Shown: positions 32,542-46,497 of the stretch, piece after piece
How positions within the stretch are numbered: position 1 is the first letter of the stretch
Layout: every line of letters begins with the position of its first letter
NCBI RefSeq assembly: GCF_964019385.1
Contig: NC_088649.1
Span: 14,442,608 to 14,506,607, forward strand
Reading direction: 5' to 3'
From: Sycon ciliatum
Taxonomy: Eukaryota; Porifera; Calcarea; Leucosolenida; Sycettidae
Length of the DNA: 64,000 bases
Translations under genes and position numbers: made by a program
Notes under the pieces: generated by a model
The model's input: the letters and a program-made list of their open reading frames with translations, nothing else
Told to the model about the DNA's origin: nothing
Databases searched by the model: none

Positions 32542-35158
32542 TAACGTAAGTAAAAAACGTAGTCTATCCACGCCACGGGGGGGGGGGGGGGGGGGGGGTA
32601 GCTGTGTTTTTTTTTTTTTTTTTTTTCACACGGAAAACTGAGCCTCTTGTACGGGCAAAATAACACATTTTGTGAAGAATCAACACATATATAAAAACGA
32701 ATCATCATTATACAGTATTTACAGAGTCTGTCACTCAGTAGGATCACTGCACTGTGCAGGTTCACTGGATGCGTGCCTCCGCCGCCACTAGCACAGCAGG
32801 GGACTCAGGCATGGCAGGAGCAAACATTTAGAAAAGCGATCCTGTCAGCTTTTCTATTATTGTGTTCACATGGCAGAAAAAACGACATCGCTATGCTACG
32901 TAAGTTTCTACGTAAGGTGCTCGGTATTTCACTTAGGCTACGTAAAACTCTACGTAAGATGCTCGGTATTAGATCTACCAACGCGTGGTAGCCGTGTGCT
33001 GTGCACGTGCACGGCAGACATTGTATTCAGTGCATACAGTCCGCGGATCCGTGTTCGGATGTGCATGCGCGAGGAACTTCCTTCTTTGGAACTGCTTCTT
33101 GCATGAGCTGTTTCGGATATTTCGTCTCATGGCCTGGCTTATTTCGTTTCGGCGCTGCTGAGACCTCCTTTCGCGGAATATTACTCAATAACAGGTGAGT
33201 TGACCAGTTGCCTTTGATTCATTTGCTTGTGTTGACTCTTTCATTCAGGAAAAGTGTGCTGATTTTGGGGCGGAATGCAATAAATAATGGAAAAGTTGAC
33301 AGGATCTCTTTTCCAAATTTTGCTTTTCTGCTGCCGAGCTGCGAGGCCTCCTTTTACGGAATACTCGATGACAGGTGATCTCTAAGTTGACCGGTTTCCT
33401 TCGATTCATTTGCTTATGTTCACCTTTCATTTACGGAGACGTGTGCTGATTTCATTCGGATTTAGATCCATTTTTAATATTTTTTATCTCTTTGCCCTTG
33501 TCTACAGTGTGCGAAGAACGCGAGTTCAACTTCTTGACGGTAAGGCTTTTGTTAGATGTGTTGTCGAAATACTCATATTCATTGTACATTGGTACGTTAC
33601 AAGTAAGGCACTGGTCAGTGGCATACTATCGTTGGCAGTTCCCAATCTGGAGGGAAAGGTTCAAGTGCCAATTGACCGAGTTTGCAAAATAAATTCGCAT
33701 ATCAGGGGAAATCTCTATTGTGGAGAGGTTCAGTAACTTGTTTGTTTCATACGAAACAAGCCAATGGGTGCAGTCTCGTCCCGTGAAAATCTCGTACTTG
33801 TATGATTGGATTTGTTTACTCAAGTCTGGGCTGTTTGATTTGTGAGTACCGCCGAGATTGCACCGCCCCAAATAAAGTTTCGTGCCGCCAAAGCAAGAAT
33901 TACGATCTGCAATCGGTTTGTAGTACCTGTAAGAATGTGGAGTACATGTATCGTACTTTCTCTGTTGCTGTTTCAGTTGCCGTCATGTTGCTAAAGAAAG
34001 GTTCAGTAGGTTCTGCAAAACGAAAATTCGAACGAAGTTTCACGACAGTCCTTGCGAAAGTGTGTGCGAATTTTTGCACGAACTTTGCGTTCTGCACATT
34101 TTCGTAGTTTGCGCGGGCCAAGTGCACGTACGCCATGATCCGATCTCACGAAATTTCCTACGACAGTTCATTTCGCGTTCCCTGCAAGTTTCGCGTCCAA
34201 AGGTGCGAAGTTTCGCACTTCATGATGTAGAGCGAAAGTTTGTACGCATTTTCGTTTTGCAGAATCTCTCTAGTGAGTAGTGACTCAATTGTTTCATACA
34301 AGACTAGTCAATGAGTCGGTGTGGCTTAGAATCTTTCGATGTAGAAGAAATCTATTCGTATGTCTATTGGACGTATAATTGTATTCTCTGGTTATAAAAT
34401 AGGTTAAGCTCACAGAATAAATACCATCGGTCCCTTGGTGTTCGTCCTAAAGAGGTTCGACTGGATATCATTCATACTCACCAAAAGATGTGTAAGATTT
34501 TATTATTGTGGAGTGCCTTGTTTATCTCTCAGTACCTCCAACCATAGCCTTGCCCCTTTTCTCCTCAGGATCAGTGTAGTTGTTGGAACGAGGTTTTGGA
34601 CTCAGCAATGTATTCGTTTACATTTTAATACATGTTTATTGTTCCTCCTTTGCTGTGTTGTTTTAGACAATCGTGGACTAACAGTTTGAAGTCATTGAAC
34701 TACTTCCAAAAGTTGTATCGACCTCAACAGGATTACGATTTCAGTTTCAATATGATGCTGGATGACCTTATCACGATAACCCATGACTATAAACCATTAT
34801 AAACACAGAATCAACAAAAACATCTGCGACACCCACCTGGCGCATGGCTACATTTCTCAAATAAATCTGATTGAGGGTGGAGAAATCTGAAATATCTGAA
34901 AGGCAAGGCAATTTTATGAGTCATGAAATTCTGCAACAGCAACATGCACAGAATGACCTCCGTATAAAAAAAGTATCACCACCACTGCTCACATGTTTCC
35001 CCGCAGAAGAACATGCATTATGCTGGTGCCATTTTCTGCAAGAAAAGAATTGCACATCAATGCGTATAATAATTATGGTATTGATATGATGTGAAGGCCA
35101 TCATTTACATATTGATATAGGGCATTCCATTGATTGGTGACAGAAAAAACAAAAGAAA
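32542..35158. other. Long stretch without recognisable gene (unit 2)
   Basis: Copy of 10990-13602; the G-run and T-run at 32578-32626 are longer than in unit 1. Confidence 0.5.
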
Positions 35159-35566
35159 TTATAGCAATAAAAACTGCTTTATGGCAGTTTTCTAAAAAAG
35201 GTTATTGTGTTCTAGTCCATGGAACCGGTCTAAAAAGTAACAAATTAACGAAATGTGATAGCTGAAAATTAAAATTTCACACAAAACCTCACAATAATCA
35301 CACACAGAATGAAAAGCTACATGCAGAAGACCTTTTCCCCTGGTGATCCTCTTTCCTATGCATGCATGTTGCCAATTGTTGGTGCAGTACAAGTTTAGTG
35401 TTGAAAGCAGCATTTCAAGTGTTGTGATTATTGTGAGGTTTTGTGTGAAATTTTAATTTTCAGCTATCACATTTCGTTAATTTGTTACTTTTTAGACCGG
35501 TTCCATGGACTAGAACACAATAACCTTTTTTAGAAAACTGCCATAAAGCAGTTTTTATTGCTATAA
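35159..35566. mobile_element. Fold-back MITE (unit 2)
   Basis: Copy of 13603-14010. Confidence 0.85.
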
Positions 35567-37153
35567 TGCTCCTTGAGCCACGCAGGCACATAGCACCACA
35601 ACGCACCAGGGCAAACCCAAGGCGGCAGCGCAGCAAGGAGATAACCTGCCCGTATGGCTCCTTACTCTTCTCAGCCAGGAGAGAGGCGATCCGCGTGAAA
35701 AGAGCATTGGCATGCTTGCCATAGCCACCAGAGGCAGAGAGCACAACGGGCACGAAGGAGGCATGCTCAACTTCACGTACTCGCTCCTCGTACTTCCGGC
35801 GCTTTTCCTGTTCATGGCGTCTGTAGCTAGCAGCGAGGGAGGTGGCACGATTCGAAGACGCAAAAGGGTTGAACACCCGTACATCAATAAAGATGCGCTC
35901 GAATCGGCCACCCCACACACCACTAGCCGCAACGTCCAGCCGAGCTTGCTCCTCCGTGACAGCTGTGCGATGGCGGAAGGCCTCTCCGGTGACGGGCTGG
36001 AGGTGGGGTTCCACTGTCACGTTGTGAGCGACCTGCCTCAGAGCTCTGGCGGTGATGTCCCTCACCTCGTTGTGTCGCAGCGTCGGGAAGCCACCAAACG
36101 GGCACGACAGGGCGTGACTCACATTCAGCGGCTTACTGCACACACAGAGGCTTGGGAGCCGAGGAGGTGTCCAGCCGTACCGGAGGCACAGGCCATCCCG
36201 GAAATCTCCCTTGCTGAGTGTGAAACCATGGCGGCTGAGGGGGCGGCAGGTCAGCCAGCTGGATGCACCCTTTTCTGAGGCCAGGTCGAGAACAGGGGCC
36301 AGCTCCCGGTGATCCGAGCGAAGAGCGTCAGCCATAGACTTGAACGCGCTCCGCTTCTCGGCCCGAATCGTCGCCTTGACCGTCCGGAGCTGAGTCAGAG
36401 AGTCGCCAAGAGACGACTCCTGCTCCAGCAGGCGAGACACGAGGCTAGCCGTGATCCTTCGGGATGAGGTGTACTGTTCAGCCACTGAACAAGGGTCTGC
36501 CATACCCAGTCCCCCAAGCCGGCAAGGCAGAGAGAGAGTAGGGAGCGAACAGTTGTCCCAGGTGGAGCCTGACCCGGGGCCGTGATGGCCGGGATGAGCC
36601 GACCGCTGATTGCGTGTTCCAGCGGTTCAAGCAAGGATGGCGGGATGGAGGAGGTCCGGCAGAGGAAGGACCACTTGTTTTGCAGGCCCTGTGTGAAGGC
36701 GGAGTAGGCGGCCTGTGGCTGCGATGCACCGATGGTCGTGAGCTGCGCAACTTCCTCACACCAGGTGGCGACCTTGGACTGGACAAATTGTTCTATAAAC
36801 TCATCCGTGCCCAAAGGTGCACCAAGGTGGCGGCAACCATCACACGTGACCTGCACACCGGTCCCCTCGAACATCTCGATAGCAGCTGCGTACCTGGAGG
36901 GCTTGACCAGGAGGAGTGACTTCTGGGCATTGCAGTGGTAGCCATACCCAGGACCTTGGCTGACGAGATTGTCCCACCATTGGCGAACAGGCGTTAGCTT
37001 GCCACCGGCTGCAGCATCGTCCGCAGGGTAGCTGTGTTTTCGACACACCGGAGATGAGTTGAGTTTTTTGCAGCTCCGGGCTTTTGAGCAGATCTTCGAT
37101 TTAGTCCGGGATCCGGATTCTGAGAAATCAATTTTTCGCAGTTGGTGTGCCAC
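35567..37153 (-). pseudogene. RLE-type retrotransposon remnant (unit 2)
   Basis: Same frameshift and end points as in unit 1, so the damage predates the tandem duplication. Confidence 0.6.
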
Positions 37154-37996
37154 TTTGGAAGGAGGATTTGGGCATGGTCCAGTTAGATAGGGAAGGGGTT
37201 TGGTAGCATGGATTCACTTGTCGGACTCCTGAAAGCTGTGCCATAAGCTTGCTACGAGGGGGTTTTCATGCCAATTTCTCCTCGCCGATTTCAAGATCTT
37301 CGTGCACCTGAGCATTGATTGGGCACGCTCACATGAAGCATTTTACGCGCAGTGAGGGAAATGCATCAGTATAGTACAGTATTTTTGAATTATTTCAAAA
37401 AACGTTGTCAACACTAGTAATAGCACTCGACTCGTCTCGAATCGATTGAAGGATTACTTATTAGTGGTGTCGAGTCTGAAGCCCGAGCCAATGCTGTAGT
37501 TGCTGAAGCCCCATCCTATGGAATACTACCAACTCCCCGGCACAAGGTGAGCCAGTATTTTGTCTTGAATCACGAACTTGAAAAATAAATTTCCCAAAAA
37601 AGAAGACACATTGTGAGTTTGATATCAATATTCAATGTTCAATAACAATGCACTTCTGTGTTGGTACACTGATTCTGGTATCCAATGAAAAGAACAAAAT
37701 AACGTGTCAGTTTATGTCCTCGCTGCATCTCTCTCAAGAAATATTTCTCAAGAAATATTCGTTCAGTTCATCACTTGAATAATTGTCAGTAGATTAATTA
37801 TCAGTACATGATGATATGTTGCAATGATGCGCACCTCCAGGTAAAATATATTAAAATAGATCATCATGTACTGATAATTAAACTTCTGACAACAACAAAA
37901 AGTAATACAATAGTATCTCACACACACAATGTTTATCAATATACAAAAGGAATATGCTGCAATGATTCGCGCATCCTGGTAAAATAGTTAAAAGTA

Positions 37997-38375
37997 CCGT
38001 AAAATCCCGCCAGAGCGCCCCGTCTCTCCCATCCGCCCCTCCCTGACTTCTTGTCAGGGACGTGATTGATTGTATCCTCGTATGACTTTGTTGCAGTCTG
38101 TGATGCCGTACTGCACTGCAGACGCGTGCTCGACCCCGTTGGAAATGTACGCAACAGTGCCCACCCTCCTGACCAGGGATCGCACAAACCCTGCGTTTTG
38201 TCGGGTCTGTTCGACTCCTGGCTCTTGACCTTTGGTCGGTGTACGAGATGCACGAACAGTTTTCGTAGGGTGAGTACTTTTTCATGTAGCACTGAATGCG
38301 GCAAGCAGGACTCGCCCATCTGCCCCTCCCCACCTGAAGCGGAGGAGGTAGGGGCGCTCTGGCGGGATTTTACGG
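37997..38375. mobile_element. MITE, TIR CCGTAAAATCCCGCC (unit 2)
   Basis: Copy of 16441-16819, TA-flanked. Confidence 0.8.
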
Positions 38376-38791
38376 TAGTACAATTTTACACTGTATATTA
38401 CACAAACTGTTTCTCAATATGATGATATGCTGCAATGATGCCGTGCACGTGCGCACATCCAGCCCACAGTGTCTGTGTAGCACTGTCCGTGCATGGAAAA
38501 ACGGTCGTAGGTGGTCGGTAAAACGAGAGGTCGCTTACACCAGGTTTTACTGTAGTACAATAGTACACACAATGTTTATCCATATACAAAATCTAGGAAT
38601 ATTGCCACATGGCATGTATGTTAGTTGTAGAGCCTTGCTGTCACTGTTAGTTTTCTAACTTGATTCATTCTTGTATGTCTAATTTCTCCCTTTACAATAT
38701 GGCAGCTGCGCAAGGAATTCAAACTGACGCACTGTCACTATCAACGTTATCATTGCTGAGATCATCACTCGTACATGCAGCTGATCCATCA

Positions 38792-40512
38792 CTATCGGAC
38801 ACACGAGTCGTCACAATCTGAGTTTGGCTGGGCATGATTGGACTCAGTTTCCAGTTGCGATACGTCACCGGACGTACTTTGCTGTGGTGGTTGCTCTGGC
38901 CTACTGTTGAGCGGACTTGCGCATGTACCTTCGCAGCGGCAGATGTCAGTGCACGCAAGAGATGACTTCTTGCATGAGCAGCGTTGAGTGTCACACACTC
39001 CTCGGCACCCGCAGCTGATGAGGCTCTGAAGTTCTTTTGGCACTGCCTGCTGTTCTGTCCAATTCACAGCAACTCTGCCTGAAGGAAGAAACAAACATTG
39101 TCACAGACAGTTAAGGGGGCACATCACCCAAAAATTTCATATGGCATTCAATTGACCGTAACTTTGGTGTTTCTCAGTGGATTTGAGTGAAATTTTGACC
39201 ACACACTCCTGCCACTATGCTGGCCCTCAGGACATGATTTACAAGTTCTTGCGTCTCACTGACAGGCTTTCCAGGCCGGAAAAACTCAAATTTCCGGCAT
39301 AGTGCTACGGTGTGCGAGCCACCCAGGAGCCAAACAAATGCATTTACATTTTTTTCACATTTTCGTGCCCATTCTGTCCGTGCGCGGGACCCAAACCTAA
39401 AACAAGTCCAGAAGCAGCCATGGGTGGTGGGGTAGGGCCCCTCAACGTGGCCCTGGAATCTGTCACAACGGAACGAGTGGGCGTTCTTTCACGGACTCCC
39501 ACAGACCCAAGGCAATTTTTGAATTTTTTTAGGTTTGGCACGTGCTACGAGGTCGTACCTTTGATACAACATCCAGTGCTGGGACCTCCACAGCAAGCCA
39601 TTTCCACAGCGCTGCAAACCAAATCCAGGATGCCCTCAGAAACCGGCAAAGACTGCCACTCACGTTTCACTACTGCCTAGTACTGAATCCTACCTGACTT
39701 CTTGACACGACTCAAACTTGCCAAAGTCACTAAATCAACGTCAACTACAATAATCAAGCCACATATCTGCAACGTCACGAGGGTGCTGGCAAAAGTCCTG
39801 CTGCACGTGGTTTTTTAACGTGATTTTTTGGACTTTTTTGGACTTGGGGCAAAATTCTGCACACTTTCGCGTGTTTCCATAATACGACAAGTTGCGCACG
39901 GTCTGCTCACATTCAAATACAGTGCTGCCAACAAATGACAGCATGCAACAAAAAAATCTTTCCTTGCAAGGGCACATTTTCGGCCATAACTCTTGAACGG
40001 CTGGTCAGATAGGGACACAGTTTTCAGAGAATTTGCAGCTATTCATGCTCTTTCAACTGACGTAGCACTCAATATGAATTTACAAATTCGATTTTTCAGC
40101 GAATTTTTGGGTGATGTGCCCCCTTAATTTATTCATCGCGTATATTTTTGCAGTAGACAGTCATAGATATCTGGTTAAATGGGAAGGGCAGCACTGTATC
40201 CTTTATCCTTTTATCTGCTAATTACAATTCTTTCAACCTTGCAGTATGTTTCTCAATATCCGCAGACTCCACTGTAGCCTTTGTAGACGCGTACCATACC
40301 ATAATAATTACACAAGTGTAAATTTCCTCACGCATAACTTGATCCAAAGTTGGGTACATTATCGGTGCTAATTATTTATCGGAACAACTTACCGTCGCTG
40401 TCTTGAATCCATCCTCTGCCGATGGGCGTAGGCACATCGGGCTTCGGTTGCAAAGCCAGTCGCCACACAGTAGCCTGGTAATTAGCGCGTGCTGTGTGGA
40501 CATTATGTAGCT
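38792..40512 (-). CDS. CXC/tesmin-like protein, 3' exons (unit 2)
   Basis: Donor after 40393, last exon 39078-38792; same splice phase and cysteine block as in unit 1. Confidence 0.6.
39115..40123. mobile_element. TTAA-flanked transposon (unit 2)
   Basis: Copy of 17559-18567. Confidence 0.85.
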
Positions 40513-41204
40513 CTAACACATCTCCAGTGCGTAAGCCAACAGCCTTCCAGCTCGGAAGGTACCATAACCTTGAACCTTCCAAGCTGGAAGGTCCAATCAG
40601 TGGACAGATCACCATTTTAACCAATTTCTGACTTTGGTCTGGACGGAAAATAGTGGGGGAGATAATTGGAGAAAGCTCAAAATCAACCAATCGAAAAAGC
40701 CAAGAAAGAACTTCGTACCACAAATACAAAAGAAAAAAAACTTCCTATCGGGAAGTAGTAAAATACCTACTACACAGTGTATTCTACCTCACGGAATACC
40801 ACGGCATGCCATTTCCATCCCCCAGAGGCCCTCGCCACCGGAATGGCCACGGCGCGGTACAGAAGGAGCCACGGAATGAACTCGCGCCAAAACTGCCCCT
40901 CACGTGAGCAAATCATCATGGGTAGTACTCACGGCACGCACGTCGAGGCATAACCCCCCCCGACGACATAACGGTATCGTAGTGGAAATCTGCCCTTATC
41001 CAGGGTCATTTGACTGGAAATAGCGTCCCTTGGTCCTGGTTTTAGTGGTCTTTTAAGGCAGGTGGTCACCTCATCGGAGCGGTCGCCTTGACAGGATTCA
41101 CTGCAGTATTTGCGGGGTCCGCATCAGCACCGCTTGAATGTTCAGAAACGCACGTTACTACACTGTTTTGTCAAGCACAGTGCATCCTCCGCCTTCGTCA
41201 ACCA

Positions 41205-41241
41205 GGGAGTCGTCAAATACCGTATTTGGCGACTCCCTGCT
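41205..41241. mobile_element. 37-bp hairpin insertion (unit 2)
   Basis: GTCAACCA on both sides, as in unit 1. Confidence 0.6.
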
Positions 41242-41542
41242 GTCAACCAAACAATGCTTGTTATTTAAATATACAGTCATGTACATGTACATATGTGTAT
41301 GCCGCAGCCAGACTAGTCCGATTCATGGTTGCCCACTGTCCCATCCAGACATGCAGACGCCTGGTACCTGGGTACCATCACCGGTAGGTGAACGAGATCA
41401 AATTGATGTGCGAAGTTTTTTCATCGTCAATCACAACTCTACCTATGATTTTATGATTGAGGAAAAAGGAAAATGGAACCAGGAAACATTCATTGGTTTG
41501 GGGGTAAAGATGCAAACGGGAAGAGTATGAAGAAAAAATCGA

Positions 41543-41616
41543 CTGTCACCACCAGGACTCGAACCAGGGACCTTCGCTTGAGGCCAGAGATGCTCTGGCC
41601 ACTGAGCTTTGCTGTA
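41543..41616 (-). repeat. tRNA-like SINE head (unit 2)
   Basis: Copy of 19987-20060. Confidence 0.5.
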
Positions 41617-41624
41617 GATGTCAT

Positions 41625-41934
41625 CAACAGTACATACTAGAACCGCGACAGAATTTCAAGTTGACGTCATTATTTTATGATGCAATGCTCCAATGCTCCT
41701 TGCACCAGTGGTTTACAACAGTTGTACCGGTGTCAACGATTCACGCGCGTTTTTCTTTGCACTAATTTGTACAGGATCAGATGGGTTTTGGTCCACCACA
41801 GGTTCCGGATTCGTCTGATAATATGTGATAATCCGTGTACGCATTGCATCATAAAATGACGTCAGCTTGAAATTCTGCCCGGACAGCACCCATATTTCGA
41901 GCTGCACACTCTTGGGGGGGGGTATGTACTCTTG
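41625..41934. mobile_element. MITE related to the hAT-like family (unit 2)
   Basis: Copy of 20069-20375 with a 3-bp longer G run. Confidence 0.6.
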
Positions 41935-42132
41935 CTGTTATCCAAGCAGAGACCGTTCAACATTTTCTTCAGACTTTGAAACCGGAAACAGTAACAATCA
42001 ATGGTAGGGGACGCGTGAGCTGGCCGTGCCAGTGGGGCAAATCAAGCGCAGCCGACAGACTAGACGGTGTCCGCATGTGTACATGTACCGGCACGTGACT
42101 GACATGCACTGTTCTGTGCGCAATCTCTTCAG

Positions 42133-42413
42133 GGCCGGCCATGCTGCCGACGATGAACACGACCATGCTGAAAGGCTGCGGCACCGCGAAGCAGCTGCAA
42201 AGGTGCGGCTCCACCATGGGAGAGCAGAGCTGCAACGCCACCCTTAGCAACACTACCGGCACGGCCAACACCACCCTCTGCGCCATCTGCTGCAAGGAAA
42301 ACAACTGCAACGCGCTGGCTGCCCGCAACTCTGCTGCCTCGTACATCGCCGCCACCTCCATGCCACTCTTCGTCTTCGTTACCTTGGTAAACACGGCGTT
42401 GTTGGGGTTGTGA
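42133..42413 (+). CDS. Ly6-like protein, last exon (unit 2)
   Basis: Identical coding sequence to 20574-20854. Confidence 0.6.
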
Positions 42414-42898
42414 TGACGGTTACTATTGGTTACAGTGAAAATGGGACTGCGATATCAGTTGCACAGAGCAACACATATTTTGGAATTTTTTGATTTTTCC
42501 ACCAAGCTTGTTATACTCATTAATGCATGTTTCTGTTTTCGCTGGGCTGTTTACAATTCTAATTTTGGGCCTGTCCTTCAAATTGCCCGTCACACGATCA
42601 GAAGGTTTTGACCTGTAGCGGCTGTAGGTCTCTCTTGAGACCACCGCTGATGTATCGCTTACCACAAATGGTTAAACAGCTCATTCACTTGAACCTCACC
42701 AAATGCCTGCACCGAGTATGGATGTAAAATGTACACAATGTAATGTAAATGCACATGTTCACGCCTCCTCACATTTAGTAGCATGCCGTAATGATTTTAT
42801 ATAACAATCATCTGTTGTCATTGGCCTTTCGTGGTTTGGAGTGACATGCAGCATGATGCTGACACACACCATTAATTTTTACCATTGGACCATTTGAC

Positions 42899-43654
42899 GC
42901 CCATAACCGGAGGCGATGATAGCGATGCTACAGCAGAAGCCATAGCAGCTTGTGCTGGGATTGCACCATTCAACAGCTTGCAAGGCTGAAGAATTGACCG
43001 CCACTATTCAGCCTGGTCTACACCACACAGCTATGAAGTGGCTTTTTCTGGCCAGTGAATCACTAATAATTATTTTTGATCTTTTTCATTTTTTCATTTT
43101 TTTTCCGCACACACATCACACCATATACTCCGGCATGCACTGGCTGTTGGTAACCACCCAGGAGAATGAAAGAAAAGTCAGAAGGAGTCCTAGAAAGATA
43201 AGAAAGATGTGTGTGACCATAGCCGTCGGGAATCGAACGCGCAACCTATCGATTAAAAATCGCTGCACATACACCACTGCACCATATGGGAAACACACAT
43301 GCACACACATGCACACACTCACATGCACGCATGCGAGCCCACACACATGCAAACACACACTTGTACTTGTTGCTCACTGCCAAAACTGGTCAAGTGGGTC
43401 TCCTCGGGAGAGGGGAGAGAGACTCAAAAAGAATCTTGGAAAGATGACTCAATTGGCTATTGAACCGCCCAACGGCCAACACCCCCTGAAATCCCCAAAC
43501 TGTGTGACTCTGTTGTAGACTTGAAAATGTTCCCACTTTTGGGCTCACCACACCTCAGTAAGTGGGTGAGGACAAGGTGCAGACAAAGGATTGACGGCAT
43601 CAGGGTATCCGTCCCGGATCCAACTGCAGTTACCCCTGCCCCCAGTGATGGTAA
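42899..43654. repeat. Composite interspersed repeat (unit 2)
   Basis: Copy of 21340-22095. Confidence 0.55.
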
Positions 43655-43908
43655 TACTACTAGTGTGGGTGGCTAAATCAGAGTGGATCTGATACAAGCT
43701 TCACTAGCACCATGATTACACAAGAGTTAATCTAGCCAGAAGCAGTCCATGGTTAACACGTATGTATACTTCAAATAGAAAGTATATGAACCCTGGAACC
43801 AACAAAGGTGGCAGGTACAATATCACACCTTCAAGTAGCCGAGCCCGTTGGCAACAGACCCAACAAAATCAGGCATAAGTGTACCCACCAACGGAACTAG
43901 CTGGCACG

Positions 43909-43917
43909 CACACACAC

Positions 43918-44013
<96 letters not shown>

Positions 44014-44025
44014 CCACACACACAC

Positions 44026-44071
<46 letters not shown>

Positions 44072-44122
44072 CCACACACACATATACATATACGCACACA
44101 CACACACACACGCACACACATT
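43909..44122. repeat. (CA)n microsatellite (unit 2)
   Basis: 18 bp longer than in unit 1. Confidence 0.95.
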
Positions 44123-44191
44123 GACGTGCACGCGTACATCCACGATGTCTTGTGATGATCAATGCGCAGCCTATCTGTCTTGTAGCATTTA

Positions 44192-44862
44192 CAGTCGACT
44201 CCACTTGTAACGAACTCGCATATAGCGAATTTCGTGATATAACGAACACTAATCCATGTCCCTGATTGAACCCACACAATATTGACCCTGTATAGCGAAA
44301 CGTTTTCGTTTATAACAAACCAAATCTTGTAGGGCCGCATGTACACCAAGTGCATCCACACTGTCATGGACTACTTGCCAGTCATGACTTACCGCTCGTA
44401 TAGTCTGTCCCTGCGGGAGTTTGCGGAAAAACTCTCGAAAACTTGCGCAAGAAATTGCGGCAGAAAACAACAAAAAATGCGACGAAAAGTGCGGAATGAT
44501 GCAGAACTTGCAAGGAATTCGCGGAATTATTTACAGAAAATTGCGGATTTGGGCCAAATCACGAAATTTATTGCATCATATATCTACTCGGGAGTAGTAC
44601 GAGTCGTACTGTGCAAATAACCTACAGGATCATGGAAAGCACTGTGTGAAAAGTGCAGAAAAAGTGAGATATAGTGCAGAAAACAACCAAAAAACGCGGG
44701 AAATCGCGGGTTTGGGCGAAAATCGCGAAATTTCTTGCATCCGTGGAATCGCGATTTCCTGGAGGGACAGTATAGTGTGAGTCCATGTCTGTTATAACGA
44801 ACTTCGGCTATAAAGAACTACTTCTCCTGCACAATGGTGTTCGTTATATCAGGAGTCGATCT
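44192..44862. mobile_element. Pogo/Tigger-like MITE (unit 2)
   Basis: Copy of 22615-23285. Confidence 0.75.
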
Positions 44863-44937
44863 TACAATGCAATGAATGCATGCTAAGTTGAATCTACTGC
44901 TCCGAGTGGAAAAGGAGCTCACGCACTGAAAGCAGCA

Positions 44938-45402
44938 ATGCCCACTGAAAGCCAGATGAAAGGAAATCTTAACATGGGGTTGAAACACATCATCAATCTC
45001 CGAGACTCAACAGAGGATGACTCAGCAACAACAAAGGAGTATGTTGACAGAAAGGATGGAAAGGTGAAAGTCAAAAAATTGAAGAATATCATCCCGAGCT
45101 CATCAACCACTCCACCAGAAGCCACACTTCATGTCTTTCCTATTAAATTTTACAAAAGTCCAACCAACAAACTGATTGTCATTGAGGATCTCTTCATAGT
45201 CGGTCAAGAAACAAGTGGTAGCAGAAGACGTTTTCAAGTATCCTATCGAGATGTGTTGGGAGAAAAAGCGGTAATCCGATACATTACTGAACATGATATA
45301 ACAACGGCATATCTGACCTTCATCAACAACACATTGACATTACCAACTGTGAGTGGATACGATCTCATTGATGAATGGGAGCTGGTTTATCATGAGTACT
45401 GA
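44938..45402 (+). pseudogene. Fibre-like protein, N-terminally truncated (unit 3)
   Basis: Protein-identical to 23361-23825. Confidence 0.5.
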
Positions 45403-45427
45403 AAATCTTCACTATATGTAGATAAAA

Positions 45428-45895
45428 ATGGAAATACCTCATTTGTTAATACTGTTGACCATGCTACCATTTACTCTTGGTTGTACTCGTGATCCGTTGG
45501 ATAAGGATGGACTCTGCTTGACAACGAAACCTCCTACTGTCATCCAAAGTGAAAGACCAACTCCGGTTGACATCCCTAGTGAAACATCACCACCAACAGA
45601 CCATATCACTACACAACCCCCTTACGATCAGACGAAACCAGTAAACGGGGATAACCGTCATTTGACAGACCCCAATCTTTATCTTTTATCTCTGATTGTT
45701 ATTCCAATAGTTGGTGCTGTTGTATATATCATAAAACGTTCCAGCTGTTCGATGAGTGTTGACCCTGAAAATGATCCAAGAAATTTACAACATCAACATA
45801 GGTTAGAATTTGATCCGATACCATTATCAGATATGCTAGGTGTGAACAATCTACCAAAATCACCTTCAACCTTTGATGTAACTGGTATAGTCTGA
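45428..45895 (+). CDS. Small mucin-like membrane protein (unit 3)
   Basis: Differs from the unit 2 copy by one residue (Arg instead of Thr after QSE); copy 1 also has Arg there. Confidence 0.6.
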   Translation: MEIPHLLILLTMLPFTLGCTRDPLDKDGLCLTTKPPTVIQSERPTPVDIPSETSPPTDHITTQPPYDQTKPVNGDNRHLTDPNLYLLSLIVIPIVGAVVYIIKRSSCSMSVDPENDPRNLQHQHRLEFDPIPLSDMLGVNNLPKSPSTFDVTGIV

Positions 45896-45931
45896 TGGGG
45901 AGAAAGAAAACGGTTTATGATAGAGTAAAAA

Positions 45932-46489
45932 ATGTTGAAACTGAAAATGATATCTGTTCTCTTAGAAATTATCATGTTGTGTAGTGTTTCACATTCCTTT
46001 CCAACTCCTGGGAATATATGTTGGGTAGTGGGTGATCATATAGCCTGTGTTCCTTCTCAACCACTTTTTCCTCCTGATAATGTACCAGTAGCATCGGTAG
46101 CACCGCTAACAACGGGAAAGCCAACAACAAGGTTAATACCAACAACGGTAGCTCCAACAACATCGGGAACTACGCTAACAACATCGGGAATTACACCGGG
46201 AACATCGGGAATTACATCGGGAATTACATCGGGAACATCGGGAATTACATCGGGAACATCGGGAATTACACCGGGAACATCGGGAATTACATCGGGAATT
46301 ACATCGGGAACATCGGGAACATCGGGAATTACATCGGGAATACCGACAACATCAATCCCAACGTCAACATCGGGAACATCGGGAAATACATCGGGAAAAT
46401 CAAACAACTTGATATACCTCCTTTTCCTTCTTCTTCTCATCCCCATTACTGCTGGTATATTTCACAGACAAATAAAAAAATTATCATAG
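45932..46489 (+). CDS. Mucin-like T-S-G-I-T repeat membrane protein (unit 3)
   Basis: Same protein as at 24355, with identical repeat number. Confidence 0.6.
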   Translation: MLKLKMISVLLEIIMLCSVSHSFPTPGNICWVVGDHIACVPSQPLFPPDNVPVASVAPLTTGKPTTRLIPTTVAPTTSGTTLTTSGITPGTSGITSGITSGTSGITSGTSGITPGTSGITSGITSGTSGTSGITSGIPTTSIPTSTSGTSGNTSGKSNNLIYLLFLLLLIPITAGIFHRQIKKLS

Positions 46490-46497
46490 AAAGAAGG

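Larger units (their letters stand above)
23310..44886. repeat. Tandem unit 2 (full, about 21.58 kb)
   Basis: Comprises an element fragment (23310-25817), a 1.2-kb host segment with MITEs, and the host segment shared with unit 1. The next unit begins at about 44887 with the same junction. Confidence 0.9.
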